From positions 35,606,805 to 35,670,804 of the forward strand of contig OX439131.1 in assembly GCA_949318235.1 (NCBI GenBank): a DNA stretch of 64,000 bases, written 5' to 3'. Below, piece by piece: positions 43,629-55,500 of this stretch. Position numbers and translations under genes: made by a program. Positions within the stretch are counted from its first letter, which is position 1. Every line of letters starts with the position of its first letter. Below the pieces are notes generated by a model. The model saw only the letters and a program-made list of their open reading frames with translations. It was not told the DNA's origin and made no database searches. The stretch is from Ecdyonurus torrentis. Taxonomy: Eukaryota > Arthropoda > Insecta > Ephemeroptera > Heptageniidae.

Positions 43629-44003
43629 AACCTAATGTTTTTATTCCTGAAATTTAAAATAGTTTTTTTTTTTTTTTTTTTATAAATTTTTTGTTCCTCT
43701 GTTTTCAACATAAAAATATAACAAAATAAAATGTAAAAACTTATGCATCATTCACATAGCATGTAGATCATAATGTTCGTCAACGGATAATCAAAGTTGC
43801 AATAATGTTATTGCATATTGCAAATTTAGTTATGTTGTAAACAAATCAATCCTTTCACATGATTTCATGATCAACAGATACTGACAAGTGCAGCTGGGAA
43901 CTCCCAGGTTTCTATCTGTCAAACAGATTCTGATAGTCTGTCAGTTATGTTTGAATGTATAAATTTACGTGCCAATGTGAATGATACTTGATGAATAGAA
44001 CAC

Positions 44004-44303
44004 TTAAAGGCGTAGAACACCTTGAACAAAAAACATTTGTAATATATCCTAACAAACCTAAATATCTACGTTGATTTCTAATTTATTTTCCATTCACAAA
44101 ATGACAGATGCGGGTTTGTAACGTCACAGCTCGCCTGTTTTCGCACGCGTGGACTAGTGAGCTGTGACGTTACAAACCCGCAGCTGCTATTTTGTAAATG
44201 GAAAATAAATTAGAAATCAATGAATCCGGCCCAATTAACGTTGATATTTAGGTATGTTAGGATATTACACATATTTTTTGTTCACAGTATTCTACGCCTT
44301 TAA
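44004..44303. mobile_element. Foldback MITE, family TTAAAGGCGTAGAAC (copy 4, most complete)
   Basis: 300 bp from TTAA to TTAA. The ends are TTAAAGGCGTAGAACAC and TTCTACGCCTTTAA. The centre is a strong inverted repeat around GTGAGCTGTGACGTTACAAA. It is the best reference copy for the family. Confidence 0.85.
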
Positions 44304-44827
44304 AAAAATAATAATAAAGACAACAAAACTATCAAAAATTTGCCACCAGATGACTTTGTTTCTGTTTTATTCTTTCAAGATGCTTTCTCATGGGAAAATG
44401 TAGCATTCAAGTTATGTATATTTTTTGTTATACTGAAATTGTTACTGTAGTGTACCAAGTCTCAAAGCTTTTGTTTTTCTGAATAGAAATTTTCATTTCA
44501 TCCAATTGATTTGAAATTCAGAAAAACAATAACTTAACTTTGAGGCTCAGTACGCTGCACTGTAAAAATTTCAGTAAAAATATTTATAATTTTTTTATTT
44601 ATTATTATTTTATTAAACTCCAGTTATAGCCACTTCATTCTGCCATTAGAAAGTGTGTTTAATTTAGACAGGAACATGAAGTCATTTCTAATAGCACTTG
44701 GGTGGTATCATTGAGCTCCTAGTTTGTTTATTTTCTTACTAAACCCCAATTTGAAAGCATTCTATTACAATAACTTCAAAGTTCAATTAATGTTGAAGTA
44801 ATGAAATAATTAATGTTTATATATAGG

Positions 44828-44868
<41 letters not shown>

Positions 44869-45063
44869 TTAAAAACACGCATGTTTATGAAACATGGCGG
44901 TAAAATAAAATGATACAAAGCTTATTTGCTTGTAAGATTCCTTATATTGAACAAAATCCATAGACATTTTTAAAATACAGTAAATTACTTTCATGAGGGC
45001 ATATAAACATCAAGTACACAAGTATTAAGATATTTGTTATTATCATCCATCAGTGTTTGGTGG
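44304..45063. other. AT-rich intergenic sequence
   Basis: No exon recognised. A short inverted pair (CAAGTCTCAAAGCTTTTG... and ...CTTTGAGGCTCAGTACG, about 44456-44562) suggests another small foldback of about 110 bp. Confidence 0.4.
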
Positions 45064-45410
45064 TTAAAGCCACAGACCACATAAAACCACACGTGCTTTT
45101 TAATGAATAAACACGAAATGGAATCTTCAAACCTGATGACAATTTTTACCAGAATGTTAATGTAGCATCACGAGAGAGAGAGAGTAAAAAAACTGTAAAG
45201 TATGCAATTTGCGTGAAAATTCATGTTTATGGCGTCAGTAACATGCAAAAATTAGTATGAAAAAGTTATGCGGGTTGCATAAATCGAATATTCTGATCAC
45301 TGCTAAGGGGCTACTGTTGGGTTTAGAGATAAACTAATGTTATTTATGTAAATCCCATCAAGTGTTTTGTGATATAAATGCTTATGTTTTTCTCTGGTCT
45401 ATTCCTTTAA
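45064..45410. mobile_element. TTAA-bounded MITE, uninterrupted copy
   Basis: 347 bp between TTAA sites with inverted ends TTAAAGCCACAGACCAC and GGTCTATTCCTTTAA. It is the uninterrupted counterpart of 3565-4882, in opposite orientation. Confidence 0.82.
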
Positions 45411-45698
45411 TCAGAGTCTTTAAAAAGCAGGCAAAAGAATTTTTAATTTGTAAACACAATTGATTATACTATTATTTTTTAAATACATATCACAACACAG
45501 AATAAACACACTGTTAGAGCATTTACAAAATAAAGCTAGAAATGTTGTTACAAAACAAAAATCTTTATGCCAGCAAATGTTTTTAATTGATGTTACTCGC
45601 ATAGCAAAAGTTAGCAGTCACAGAGGCAGCATGGTAAAGGGTATGCTGCCAGTAATGTTCTATATTCTTTAGCATTGTAAAACCGCATACTCTTTGCA

Positions 45699-45732
<34 letters not shown>

Positions 45733-46172
45733 AATGAAAGAATAATAATAATAATAAAAAAAGACTTCATCATTCAAGGCTTAAAAATTTTAAATGAGGA
45801 ATACCAGCCACACTTTCATGTTTTAACATGACAAATACCCCCCCCCCCCTCCTCCCCCAGTAACACCCATTTGGCAGACCTTGTTATTTGCTTTTTGTTG
45901 ACAAAGACAAAAAGCCTGTGAAAATATTCTAGTCAGATAATTTATAAAGCTTTCTTTATAAAATGTAAAACATAGCTATAATACACAAAATCTGAAGTTT
46001 TTTTCTTTTTGTTTACAAAACCTTAACAGGCCTATGCTTTATATTTTATATGCATGCACAGTGCACTTGACTTTTTGTAAAAGAAAGAAAATTAATAGAT
46101 ATTTTGCAATTTGATACTTTTTAATACTATACTTACATTTTATTTTAAAGTGTTGTAGAAAACATAATTATA
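45411..46172. other. AT-rich intergenic sequence
   Basis: Contains a poly(T) tract (45700-45731) and a poly(C) tract (45839-45849). No coding signal recognised. Confidence 0.4.
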
Positions 46173-46386
46173 TATCAAGGGCCAAGCAGCATTTTGGTAC
46201 TACTGCAACATCCGCGGGTGCAATTTTGGCACATATGAAATCTTCACCGTGCCTACTAATGGCACACCTGTGCAGGTTAAGCGTATAATGATGTTTCAAA
46301 AGAAAGGAGTGTGGAGAATACAGATGTGCCAAAATTGCACCAGCGGAGATTGCAGAAGTACCAAAATGCCGCGTAGCCCTCAATAT
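46173..46386. mobile_element. Foldback MITE
   Basis: Inverted arms of about 65 bp: GCATTTTGGTACTACTGCAA...GGTGCAATTTTGGCACAT and the matching complement on the right. Confidence 0.75.
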
Positions 46387-46939
46387 GCTGATGCACATAT
46401 GCGAATAGGATGCACATTATAAAATAAATAAATAAAAAAAAAAAGAAAGAAAGAAAGAAAGAAAAGAAAGAAAGAAAGAACATAATTATGGATTTTTGTT
46501 CAAAATATTATAAGTATAAAATGACAATAGCCTATCCTTAAAAATTGTCTAACAAATTAATAAAGCAATGAAAATAATATATAAAATTTGATGAACTAGT
46601 TGTATGCATATATATAAAAAAAACATGGAATCAAGCCATTGCTTAAACTTTACAAACAAAAGAAACAATAATAAAGACATGTATTCGTTGAATGAAAATA
46701 TAAAGAATGTAATTTACTATTAACATTACATGAATAATTACTTATTACTTTAATAAGTCGACCACTCAAAGCCACTCCTAAGTGGCCATTTCCAAAATCA
46801 TTTTTTCATATTGTACCTACATTGTACTACATTACTCTTATGTTTAAAATTTTAAAGAGTGGAAGTAATAGTCTTAAAATTTATTAAGAAATTAAGTTAC
46901 ATTTTTTTTCAGTTAGTTTTTCTCATTCACCAGATTATC

Positions 46940-46984
<45 letters not shown>

Positions 46985-47121
46985 TATTATTAATTTAAAG
47001 TTTGTTATATTCCAGGGCTAAACCATGTGAAAGAAATTTAATTATTCATTTTTATTTTAAGTGGCACAAAACATTTGCCAATAGGGTATATGAGTTCATG
47101 AAACTTCTTGAGAGGCCTGGT
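46387..47121. other. Region downstream of ARPC4
   Basis: GAAA-rich stretch at 46437-46480 and a poly(T) tract at 46941-46979. The ARPC4 3' UTR probably occupies the right end. Confidence 0.4.
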
Positions 47122-47498
47122 TTAAAAGCGTTTGAGCAGCTCTTCAGCACATATACGAGCCCTAGCATTCACAGCAAGTTTCATTTCAGAAATTTCTTTA
47201 TCAATTTCTTCCATGAACTGGATTACAAAATCAACTAATTTGTGTTTGTACATTTGCTCAGTGTGGAAGTTAGTTATCAGGAAGCTAATGTCGTAACCCT
47301 GAAAATAAAAAAGAGAAACATTTTTGTCAAATACATATATATTTTCTAGTAAACTGTCTATATTTTGCTTTTTTATTTCACTCAAATACTAGGCTTCTTT
47401 TGTAACACTGTTACCATGCAAGCTTATTATCAGTGCCAGTTTTGATTATTGCTACTCAAGTTCTTTTATTGCTGACTAATCATATTATTTTATTGTTA

Positions 47499-47529
<31 letters not shown>

Positions 47530-48628
47530 GAAATAGTACCGTACTTACAAATTAGGCCTATTATTACAATGAATTACTGCTTGCAAAGTTCACTTGTTCA
47601 TGCCTTGTTCAATCTATTTTCCACACTAACACATTCTTATCTACCATAATCCTGATACTGGTAATACTAATTACTGCAATTAATGTACTTTATAAGAATA
47701 AAATAACAATTTTTAATATTTATGAAAATAGCTTACCTCTACTGGCTTGCGTCTTAGAATAATAAAATTTTCAGCTCTCATCATCATGAAGCGCATAAAT
47801 TTATGACACAAAATACGCTCAATTTCATCTGCCTGCTTCACAGCAATACTAACTCGGACAGAATTAATAGAGCCTTCAATCAAAACCTTCTCTTTTTCAT
47901 TTCTACTAATAACAACTGGTGTTAAAAGTAATTCTTTACTTGTCCGTACCTGTAACATAAGTTCAAATATTAAGTCAGACACTTACTGAAGATGTGAATT
48001 ACTGTACAGTGTATACATGACAAATAGACAAGGCAAGTAAAAATTATCTTGTAGTTCTGATTGTATATTGAACTGGTTGCGGTCAAAGAGCAGAAGACTC
48101 TTCTGAATGTAATGTAAAAAAGGTTGATTTGTGCCCTTTGACAGCAACCAGTATACTGTAATGTGTTTTATTTGTACGTACAATCATAAACCAGTGATAC
48201 TTTCAGAATTTGTTGAATATTAGATGTTTTATTTTTAAATAATATTTGAAAATCTTAAAACTTTGTCTCTGACATCATCCACAAACAAGAGCTAAAAACA
48301 CAATTTGTTGCCTTTTTTTTTTTAACCGAAATGACAAAAAAAAAAAAAAGGATTGATTTGTTTTTAGTATTTTATTTATTAATTTATTCCTATTATTATT
48401 ATTATTATTATTATTTTATGATGTCGAGAGGCCACCTTGTCCATTTTATGCAAAATATTCATGCACAAGAAGTATACATTTGATTTCTTTAAATACAAAA
48501 TACCATCTCACCTCAACTTCTGGTTTGTTGTGTCTCTCAACAACTTGTGATGAAAAGTTATCAAGACACATTGCTGCAGTGAGAGTGTGCCGCACTGCAG
48601 TCAGGTAAGGTCGTAATGTTGCAGCCAT
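47122..48628 (-). CDS. ARPC4: Actin-related protein 2/3 complex subunit 4
   Basis: Three exons on the minus strand, 48628-48512, 47949-47737 and 47298-47122, phase 0 junctions, 168 aa, exactly the usual ARPC4 length. The protein is nearly invariant in animals. It begins MAATLRPYL, with [18 protein letters not shown], then [34 protein letters not shown], the [20 protein letters not shown] block and [14 protein letters not shown] near the C-terminus. ARPC4 (p20) pairs with ARPC2 to form the core of the seven-subunit Arp2/3 complex, which nucleates branched actin filaments in the cytoplasm. The start is fixed by the conserved N-terminus. A poly(T) tract (about 47501-47529) lies in intron 2. Nothing is truncated. 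Confidence 0.97.
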
Positions 48629-49085
48629 ATTGATTCAATGATAATTCTCAATCAATTTTGTATACAGTAGGATGTTTACAACTAAAAATATAAAAAAAAA
48701 CAACAAAAATTGGACTTTAAATTAGTAAGAAGGGTAATAATGTGGTTGATTAAACAATTGTTTTTTTTTTTCTTACATGGATAGAGCATACTAAGTAAAA
48801 TCCTGAATACAGTATGCTATTTCCCAAAAATTTGTTTTAAATTTTTAATTTATGATTGCATGTATTTAAATTTCCATGTGCCTGAAATATTATAAACTAA
48901 ATACAGTACCTACATATTTTTAATACAGTAGTATCAAATGCAAAAATAATAATAAATAATAATAATAAAAAAAAGAAAAAAAAAAAAAAAAAAAAAAGTA
49001 AATAATAGCACACAGTATTCAAGATTTTACTTACTTATCTTTATACATTTACGTCTTCAAATGTAAAATATATGGGGAAACTTTA
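48629..49085. other. ARPC4 upstream region
   Basis: AT-rich. The ARPC4 promoter should lie here, but no motif stands out. Poly(A) tract at about 48974-48997. Confidence 0.4.
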
Positions 49086-49275
49086 ATGCAATCGGTCAGA
49101 TATATTTTTTTATATATTTATTTATTAAACACCAAGGTGTACTTATACATATTTATATAGGTCTACATTTTTGCATATTGACTTAATGATAGGGTCCGAG
49201 ATGGACAATGAAGTAAGTGGTACCTAGTACATAGGCCACTACATAATACACATATGCAATCGGTCAGATATATTT
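49086..49275 (-). mobile_element. 5'-truncated LINE tail with target-site duplication, inside a MITE
   Basis: The insert 49108-49253 is the reverse complement of the 3' end of the LINE at 53120-54185 (shared: GGTACCACTTACTTCATTG, then CATTAAGTCAATATGC, then CACCTTGGTGTTTAATAAA). A 22-bp direct repeat beginning atgcaatcggtcagatat occurs at 49086-49107 and 49254-49275. The target is a copy of the MITE seen at 13545-13646. This is the footprint of target-primed reverse transcription. Confidence 0.88.
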
Positions 49276-49545
49276 GGGAGGAGTGCACACAATTTGTGAT
49301 AATATATTTAAACATTCCAAAAATGGTATTAAATTTGCAATTATGAAGTTCATCAACTCTGTTCCCTTACTCTAATAAATGTGCAACTTTATTTAAAAAA
49401 CAGAAGGTGATCCTATTTTTATTATTATTATTCTTTGGTGGTTTGGAGCAAAAAAAAAAAAAAAAAAAAAAAAAAAGATTTTAAAAACACAATTAATGTT
49501 ATTGTTATAAGAAAAAAACATGTGCTGTATTTAAATGTTAAAATC

Positions 49546-49741
49546 GATACCTCCGCGTCAAAAGTTAGCATCTACATTTTTCAGATTTCCGACAAAATGA
49601 CTATCTACACTTTCCGCTGACGAGCATCTGCAATGTTAAGTTTATGGCTGCTAGTCCAGTTACAGCGCTGCTTAGAAAGTGTAGATAGTCATTTTGTCAG
49701 AAATCTGGAAAGTGTAGATGCTCGCTTTTGACGTGGAGGCA
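49546..49741. mobile_element. Foldback MITE
   Basis: About 70-bp inverted arms: CCTCCGCGTCAAAAGTTAGC...GACTATCTACACTTTC and its near-exact complement, with a 55-bp spacer. Confidence 0.8.
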
Positions 49742-49832
49742 TTGAAATATATTATCACTATCATGTGTACTTACCCCCACCCCCCACCCCTATTACTCTG
49801 ACAACTCTTTAAAAAGTTAAAACATAATTTGC

Positions 49833-50629
49833 TTAAGGCGGTGGGGGACCGACTTGGACCGGAAATCGCTAAAAGAAGAACTATATTTTCGCAAAAATTT
49901 TTTGTACATGATTTAATTGCAATAAAACAAACACTATAATTTTCAAATAAAATCATGAAAATTTAAAATATTTTTTTTTATGACAAAAAATTTTTTAATG
50001 ATAAATTTAATTTTAAAAAAGTTTCTAATTTGACTAAAATTTCCCGCTCAAATTTAAATTTCCACATTTACATGTTATCTTTAAAGTGTAATAACTTAAA
50101 TATTTGATCGTGTTTTCACATGTTTGACATAACTAAATTGTTAATTAACATTTCTTCTTTACTTTGAGTTATTTATTATTATTCGCAACCGTCCTAGTTT
50201 GCAAGATATCAGTCGGTCACCTACCCCCTTAAGGGGGTAGGTGACCGACTGTTATCTCGCAAACTAGGACGGTTGCGAATAATAATAAATAACACAAAGT
50301 AAAGAAGAAATGTTACTTAAAAATTTAGTTATGTCAAACATGTGAAAACACGATCAAATATTTAAGTTATTACACTTTAAAGATATCATGTAAATGTGGA
50401 AATTCAAATTTGAGCGGGAAATTTTAGTCAAATTAAAAACTTTTTTACAATTAAAAATATAATTAAAATTTTTTTTTGGTATAAAAAAATATATTTTAAA
50501 TTTACTTTGTTTTATTTGAAAATTATAGTGTTTGTTTTATTGGAACTAAATCATGTACAAAAAATTATTGGGAAAATATAGTTGTTCTTTTAGCGATTTC
50601 CGGTCCAAGTCGGTCCCCCACCGCCTTAA
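49833..50629. mobile_element. 800-bp palindrome: head-to-head TTAA element dimer
   Basis: The two halves (49833-50232 and 50229-50629) are near-identical inverted copies. TTAA occurs at the left end, the exact centre and the right end. Within each half the ends also match as a terminal inverted repeat (TTAAGGCGGTGGGGGACCGA versus TTAAGGGGGTAGGTGACCGA). Each half is thus a 400-bp MITE and the two share the central TTAA. No protein is encoded. Confidence 0.88.
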
Positions 50630-52728
50630 TTATGAAGATAGAAAAATAATAAAATGTATTTTTAGACCCCACTTCTTGTGTGAATATGTGGAATGTACAA
50701 ATATTGCTCCAACAAAAGTAAAATATAGAAGGGGGGGGGGGGGGGGCTTTTTGCAATCCTTTTCAATGAAATTGTTATTACTACATATTTAGACTTCCAC
50801 TAAAATTTGCATCTCAACATCTCGATATGTAAAAAAACAGCAACCAAGACAAGGACAAAGAAACGATACATACAGTACATATTTTACTATAATATACCGG
50901 TAATTAAGGATATGGTAATCATCAGAATGACAAACATAAGTTTAATTAAAGATAGTATAGAACAAAAAGACAGAACGGGATGATAGAACAATAATACATA
51001 GTGTCACTCTTTATTGTTCTAGCATTCACAAAATAGATACGTTATAGTGGAAGGAGACACTTTTACTAAACCTCACAATATTAATTAACACCACGTACTA
51101 CTGCATCATTAAAAAAATTCCACTTGTCTGACACTGTCTAAAAAAATAAAAATAAAATTTAATAAATAATATTAATAATAAAAAACAACAACATACTATA
51201 TTGACAAAGGGAAATTAAATTTGTGATTACAATGTCATTTTGCATGTTGTCGGGTTAGAGTACAAACCGTGTATTTACACAAGCAGCAAAGTCAAAACTC
51301 TTATCTTTTTGTATATTTTTTTGAACTTTCTTGCTTTTGTAAAAACATAAATGGTTTGTGCTCTAACCCGACGATGTGTATTTTAGTCAATATATATATC
51401 ATCTGTCATGGCGAGCAGTCTTAAATGATATAAATATGGTGAAAGAAGAAATAGCTCTGCATGGTTTTGTTACAGATTTCCACAAGAAATATCATCATTT
51501 TTCGTTGTCCAAATACTTTTTAGTTTGTTACTGCATTATATTTGAGCGATTTCCGTAAGTACATATAGCATAAGTAGGTATACATTAGTATTACATTCAA
51601 TAAAAGCGCCTCTTTTCCAATAATAATAACTCATCCCAGGCATCCCACACTCCCACAGTATAAAAATTGAATATCTATCTATATGTACTTATATATGTAC
51701 TATATACATATACAACTGCAGGTCTATATTTACTCAAGATGATGATAAGATTGGTATACAAAAGCCTGTTACATAAATTGCTTACACTGGCCCCCCAAAA
51801 AATCTGTGTCCTTATTGTGTTCAAGTTTCTCACCATACATAATATTTGTAGAAATCAACCCAGTCAGATTTTTACTACATATGTATGATGTATGTATGTA
51901 TATGTATCATACAGTATGTATTACATGTGTATGTAATGCACATCATACTTATGTAAAATAAATGACTGCGATGTAAATAATGTATTATGGATGTAAGACG
52001 TTCAATCCTGTATTATGCATATTAGTGCACCACTTTTTATTGTTATTGTCTTTTGTCATCATATGTATATGATGTTATATGTAACGTAAATGATATGTAA
52101 TACATATGTATGTAATACAAATAATCATGTTTCATTTCATCACATACATAACATATGCATATGTGAATCATATGTATGTATGTATGCATATATGTACTGC
52201 ATAAATATGTATGATACCAATCCCAATGTGAACAATGTAAAATTGAAATTCTATGCATAAATTTGTGTAATCAACATTTGCCAATAACCAAACTTTAACA
52301 CGTTAGTTGATAAAGTGTTCACAAAGATACGTTTCGGAAGCCAAGCCCTGAAAATTACCCCATGGGAAGTGATCAGAGACGGATGTCAAAAGTTATCAAG
52401 ACTAAATCATACTTACAATACACTATGAATAGAAGCTTTTTGATTGGAACGATTTTTGAGAAAATAAAATAATAAACTAAGTTGATCTAACACCACAATT
52501 TGAAAATAAAAGCTGAAAACAAGACAATAAAAATATCATAACATAACATCACCGGCTGCTGCCATCAACCACCACGCCTACTTTTGTATCGAGCTATGAA
52601 TTTCATTTGTTTGTTTTGTCGATGCATAAATGAGTGGGAATTATTTGGAACCATTGGATCTTACACCACATCACCGCCACTGCACTCGCCGCCGGTCGCC
52701 GCACTCGCGGACCATTGCACAGGCTACC
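50630..52728. other. Intergenic, mostly unrecognised
   Basis: Contains a poly-G tract (50731-50746), the small MITE at 51248-51374, CATATGTATG-rich palindromic words at 51640-52220, and a GC-rich CGCCGC stretch at about 52670-52710 with no protein match. 52310-52400 has moderate GC but no recognised frame. Confidence 0.4.
51248..51374. mobile_element. 127-bp MITE
   Basis: Inverted ends GTCGGGTTAGAGTACAAACC and GGTTTGTGCTCTAACCCGAC, nearly perfect. Confidence 0.75.
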
Positions 52729-53042
52729 ATATAGACCGGTTGCACTCATATATTTAAGAGCCGCCATTTTGCTGGTCAGGAATACATAGGCCAGCATAGG
52801 AAAAACGTCATTTTTATTTTTTTAATAGCAAAGGGATTAAGCTTCAAACCTATAAAGACATATTTCTAGCTTCTAACAAGCTCGGAGAATATATGAGAAA
52901 AATTCGTTCAGTTGAAATAAACTCTTTTTATGTGAAAAATTAGGAGATAAATGATGTTTCCCCTATGCTGGACAATTTGCATTATAGGCACCACAAACCA
53001 CAAACATGGCGACAAAGCACAAGGATGTGAAAGGGGTCTATA
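52729..53042. mobile_element. MITE, family TATAGACCGGTTGCAC (copy 2)
   Basis: Direct-orientation copy of 42483-42776. Short indels distinguish them, including an extra GGGATTA near 52836. Confidence 0.78.
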
Positions 53043-53119
53043 TAATATATATAGGAAGCCTTTTGTGCGCCGCTCAATGTGTCAATAGACTAGATTGGTT
53101 GCATTTATATAAAAGGCTT

Positions 53120-54185
53120 AGTTTTATCTGACCCAATCTTGCAGAGTAACAGAGTGTGCTACAAGGTGGTCCGAGTAGCCCCCTCTTGTAACCTCCTCAC
53201 ACATGACATATCTTGGATATCTTAGTTGACCTCATCTGTAATGATCCTGATATCTTTATCAGCATCTATGCAGATATATGATACTGTATCGTAATAATAT
53301 TTTAAAACTTCAAAAAATTCTAGACAAACTTATTGAATGGGCTAATCTGAACGGATTAAAAATTAATGCTAAGAAAACAAAAATTGTAAAATTCAGGAGA
53401 GGTGGCCCTTTAGCAAAAAAGTCAGATGTAATAAATTGTAATGGAGAAAAGATAGAGTTTGTAAATTCTTTTAATTATCTGGGGGCTATTTTTATGCAAC
53501 AGACGGGGAAATCTTTCTCTAAACATGTCAAAGAACGCTGTCGAAATGCACTGTTATCTTCATTCGCTATTTCAAATCTATAAATTCGTTATCTTTGGAA
53601 ACAGCTATATTAAACTGTTTCACCTGAAAATCTCTCCAGTTGCTTCGTACGGCATTGAAATTTTCTGGTCATTCTATAACAGACTTCAAAAATCTAGAAT
53701 CGGTTAAGTCTCGGTACTTAAAACGGGTGCTTTGCTTGTCAAAATTTACGTCGTCAAGGCTGGTTTATGAGCTAGCAGGGCCGGGAGGAGTTATTTGTAA
53801 CGGAACTACAAGTGAAATTTAAATTGTTAAAAACAGATAATTACATTAAATTTGTTAAGGATAGACTAAGTAAAACTGAAGATATCAGCCTGGCCTTCTA
53901 TAATACCCCTGCATTTAATATTAATGGGTGGAAAGGCCCAAACTGTACAGACAGGCATGTTTTTACCCGTTATGCGGTGCATGGTTTCCACCATGTAATC
54001 TGTCAAATTAAAGAATATCACGAGGGTAATGATAAATGTGTATGTGTGTTATGTAGTGGCCTATGTACTAGGTACCACTTACTTCATTGTCCATCTCGGA
54101 CCCTATCATTAAGTCAATATGCAAAAATGTAGACCTATATATGTATAATTACACCTTGGTGTTTAATAAATAAATATATAAATAT
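53120..54185 (+). mobile_element. Degraded non-LTR retrotransposon (LINE), reverse transcriptase 3' half
   Basis: Read with frame changes, it shows RT motif B (QGGPSSPLL near 53163), motif C YADDMILY near 53270 broken by a one-base deletion, then LIEWANLNGLKINAKKTKIV, VNSFNYLGAIF, and a C-terminal part with VHGFHHVICQIKEYHE and C-rich CVCVLCSGLCTRYHLLHC. The 3' UTR ends in GGTGTTTAATAAATAAATAT. It is 5'-truncated and carries several frameshifts and stops, so it is inactive. The clade was not determined. Related copies lie at 49108-49253 and 60605-60900. Confidence 0.8.
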
Positions 54186-54480
54186 AAAAGTCAACGCCAT
54201 ATGTGTCGAGCACTAAATAACATGGGCCGGTATGGGAAAATGACACATTTTTGCCTGTTTAAAAATACTTAGCAATATTTTTGAGAGCATTGATGATGAT
54301 GCTGCTAAACAGTGGTTGAATTAGAGGTTTCAAGTATATATATGCAAGGCAAATTTTTTTTTTTTAATAATAATAATAAATAAATTAAAGAGACTAATTT
54401 TCGAAAGCATAGCCAAAAACCACGTTTTTCCTTGCTATATATAGGCAATGTACCGAAAATTCAGAATATTGTTTTATTTT
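54185..54480. repeat. Partial copy of the 20.6-kb foldback interior
   Basis: Shares ACTAAATAACATGGGCCGGT-type, TTTTTGAGAG.ATTGATG and GCCAAAAACCACGTTT segments with 20690-20910. It starts directly at the LINE 3' end. Confidence 0.6.
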
Positions 54481-54719
54481 GTTAATACCAACGCTTCGTT
54501 CATGAGTTATGATTTTTTAAAGTTCGAGTTTGTGATCTTTTTTACTCAACCGAAAGAGTAATTATTCTATTTCTAATTAAATATAACATATTTATAATAA
54601 AATTTTTATGCCTTGTTTGGCAATATTTATGATAGTAATAACTGTTAAATGCCTTATTAATACTGCAAATATTAAAGGAGATAATTAGTTTTTTGTGTCT
54701 CCTGAAAAGTGGTCAAATG

Positions 54720-54831
54720 TGGACATCGGACATTAGTAAACTTTGAACCAAATGGACATCGGACATTAGTAAACTTTGAACCAAGTGGACATCGGACATT
54801 AGTAAACTTTGAACCAAGTGGACATCGGACA
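54720..54831. repeat. 33-bp minisatellite
   Basis: Three full 33-bp units (54720-54752, 54753-54785, 54786-54818) plus 13 bp of a fourth. The core is TGGACATCGGACATTAGTAA. The unit length is a multiple of three, so it reads as an 11-aa repeat, but no gene context supports coding. Confidence 0.9.
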
Positions 54832-54848
54832 ATATTGCGGAACCACGA

Positions 54849-55500
<652 letters not shown>

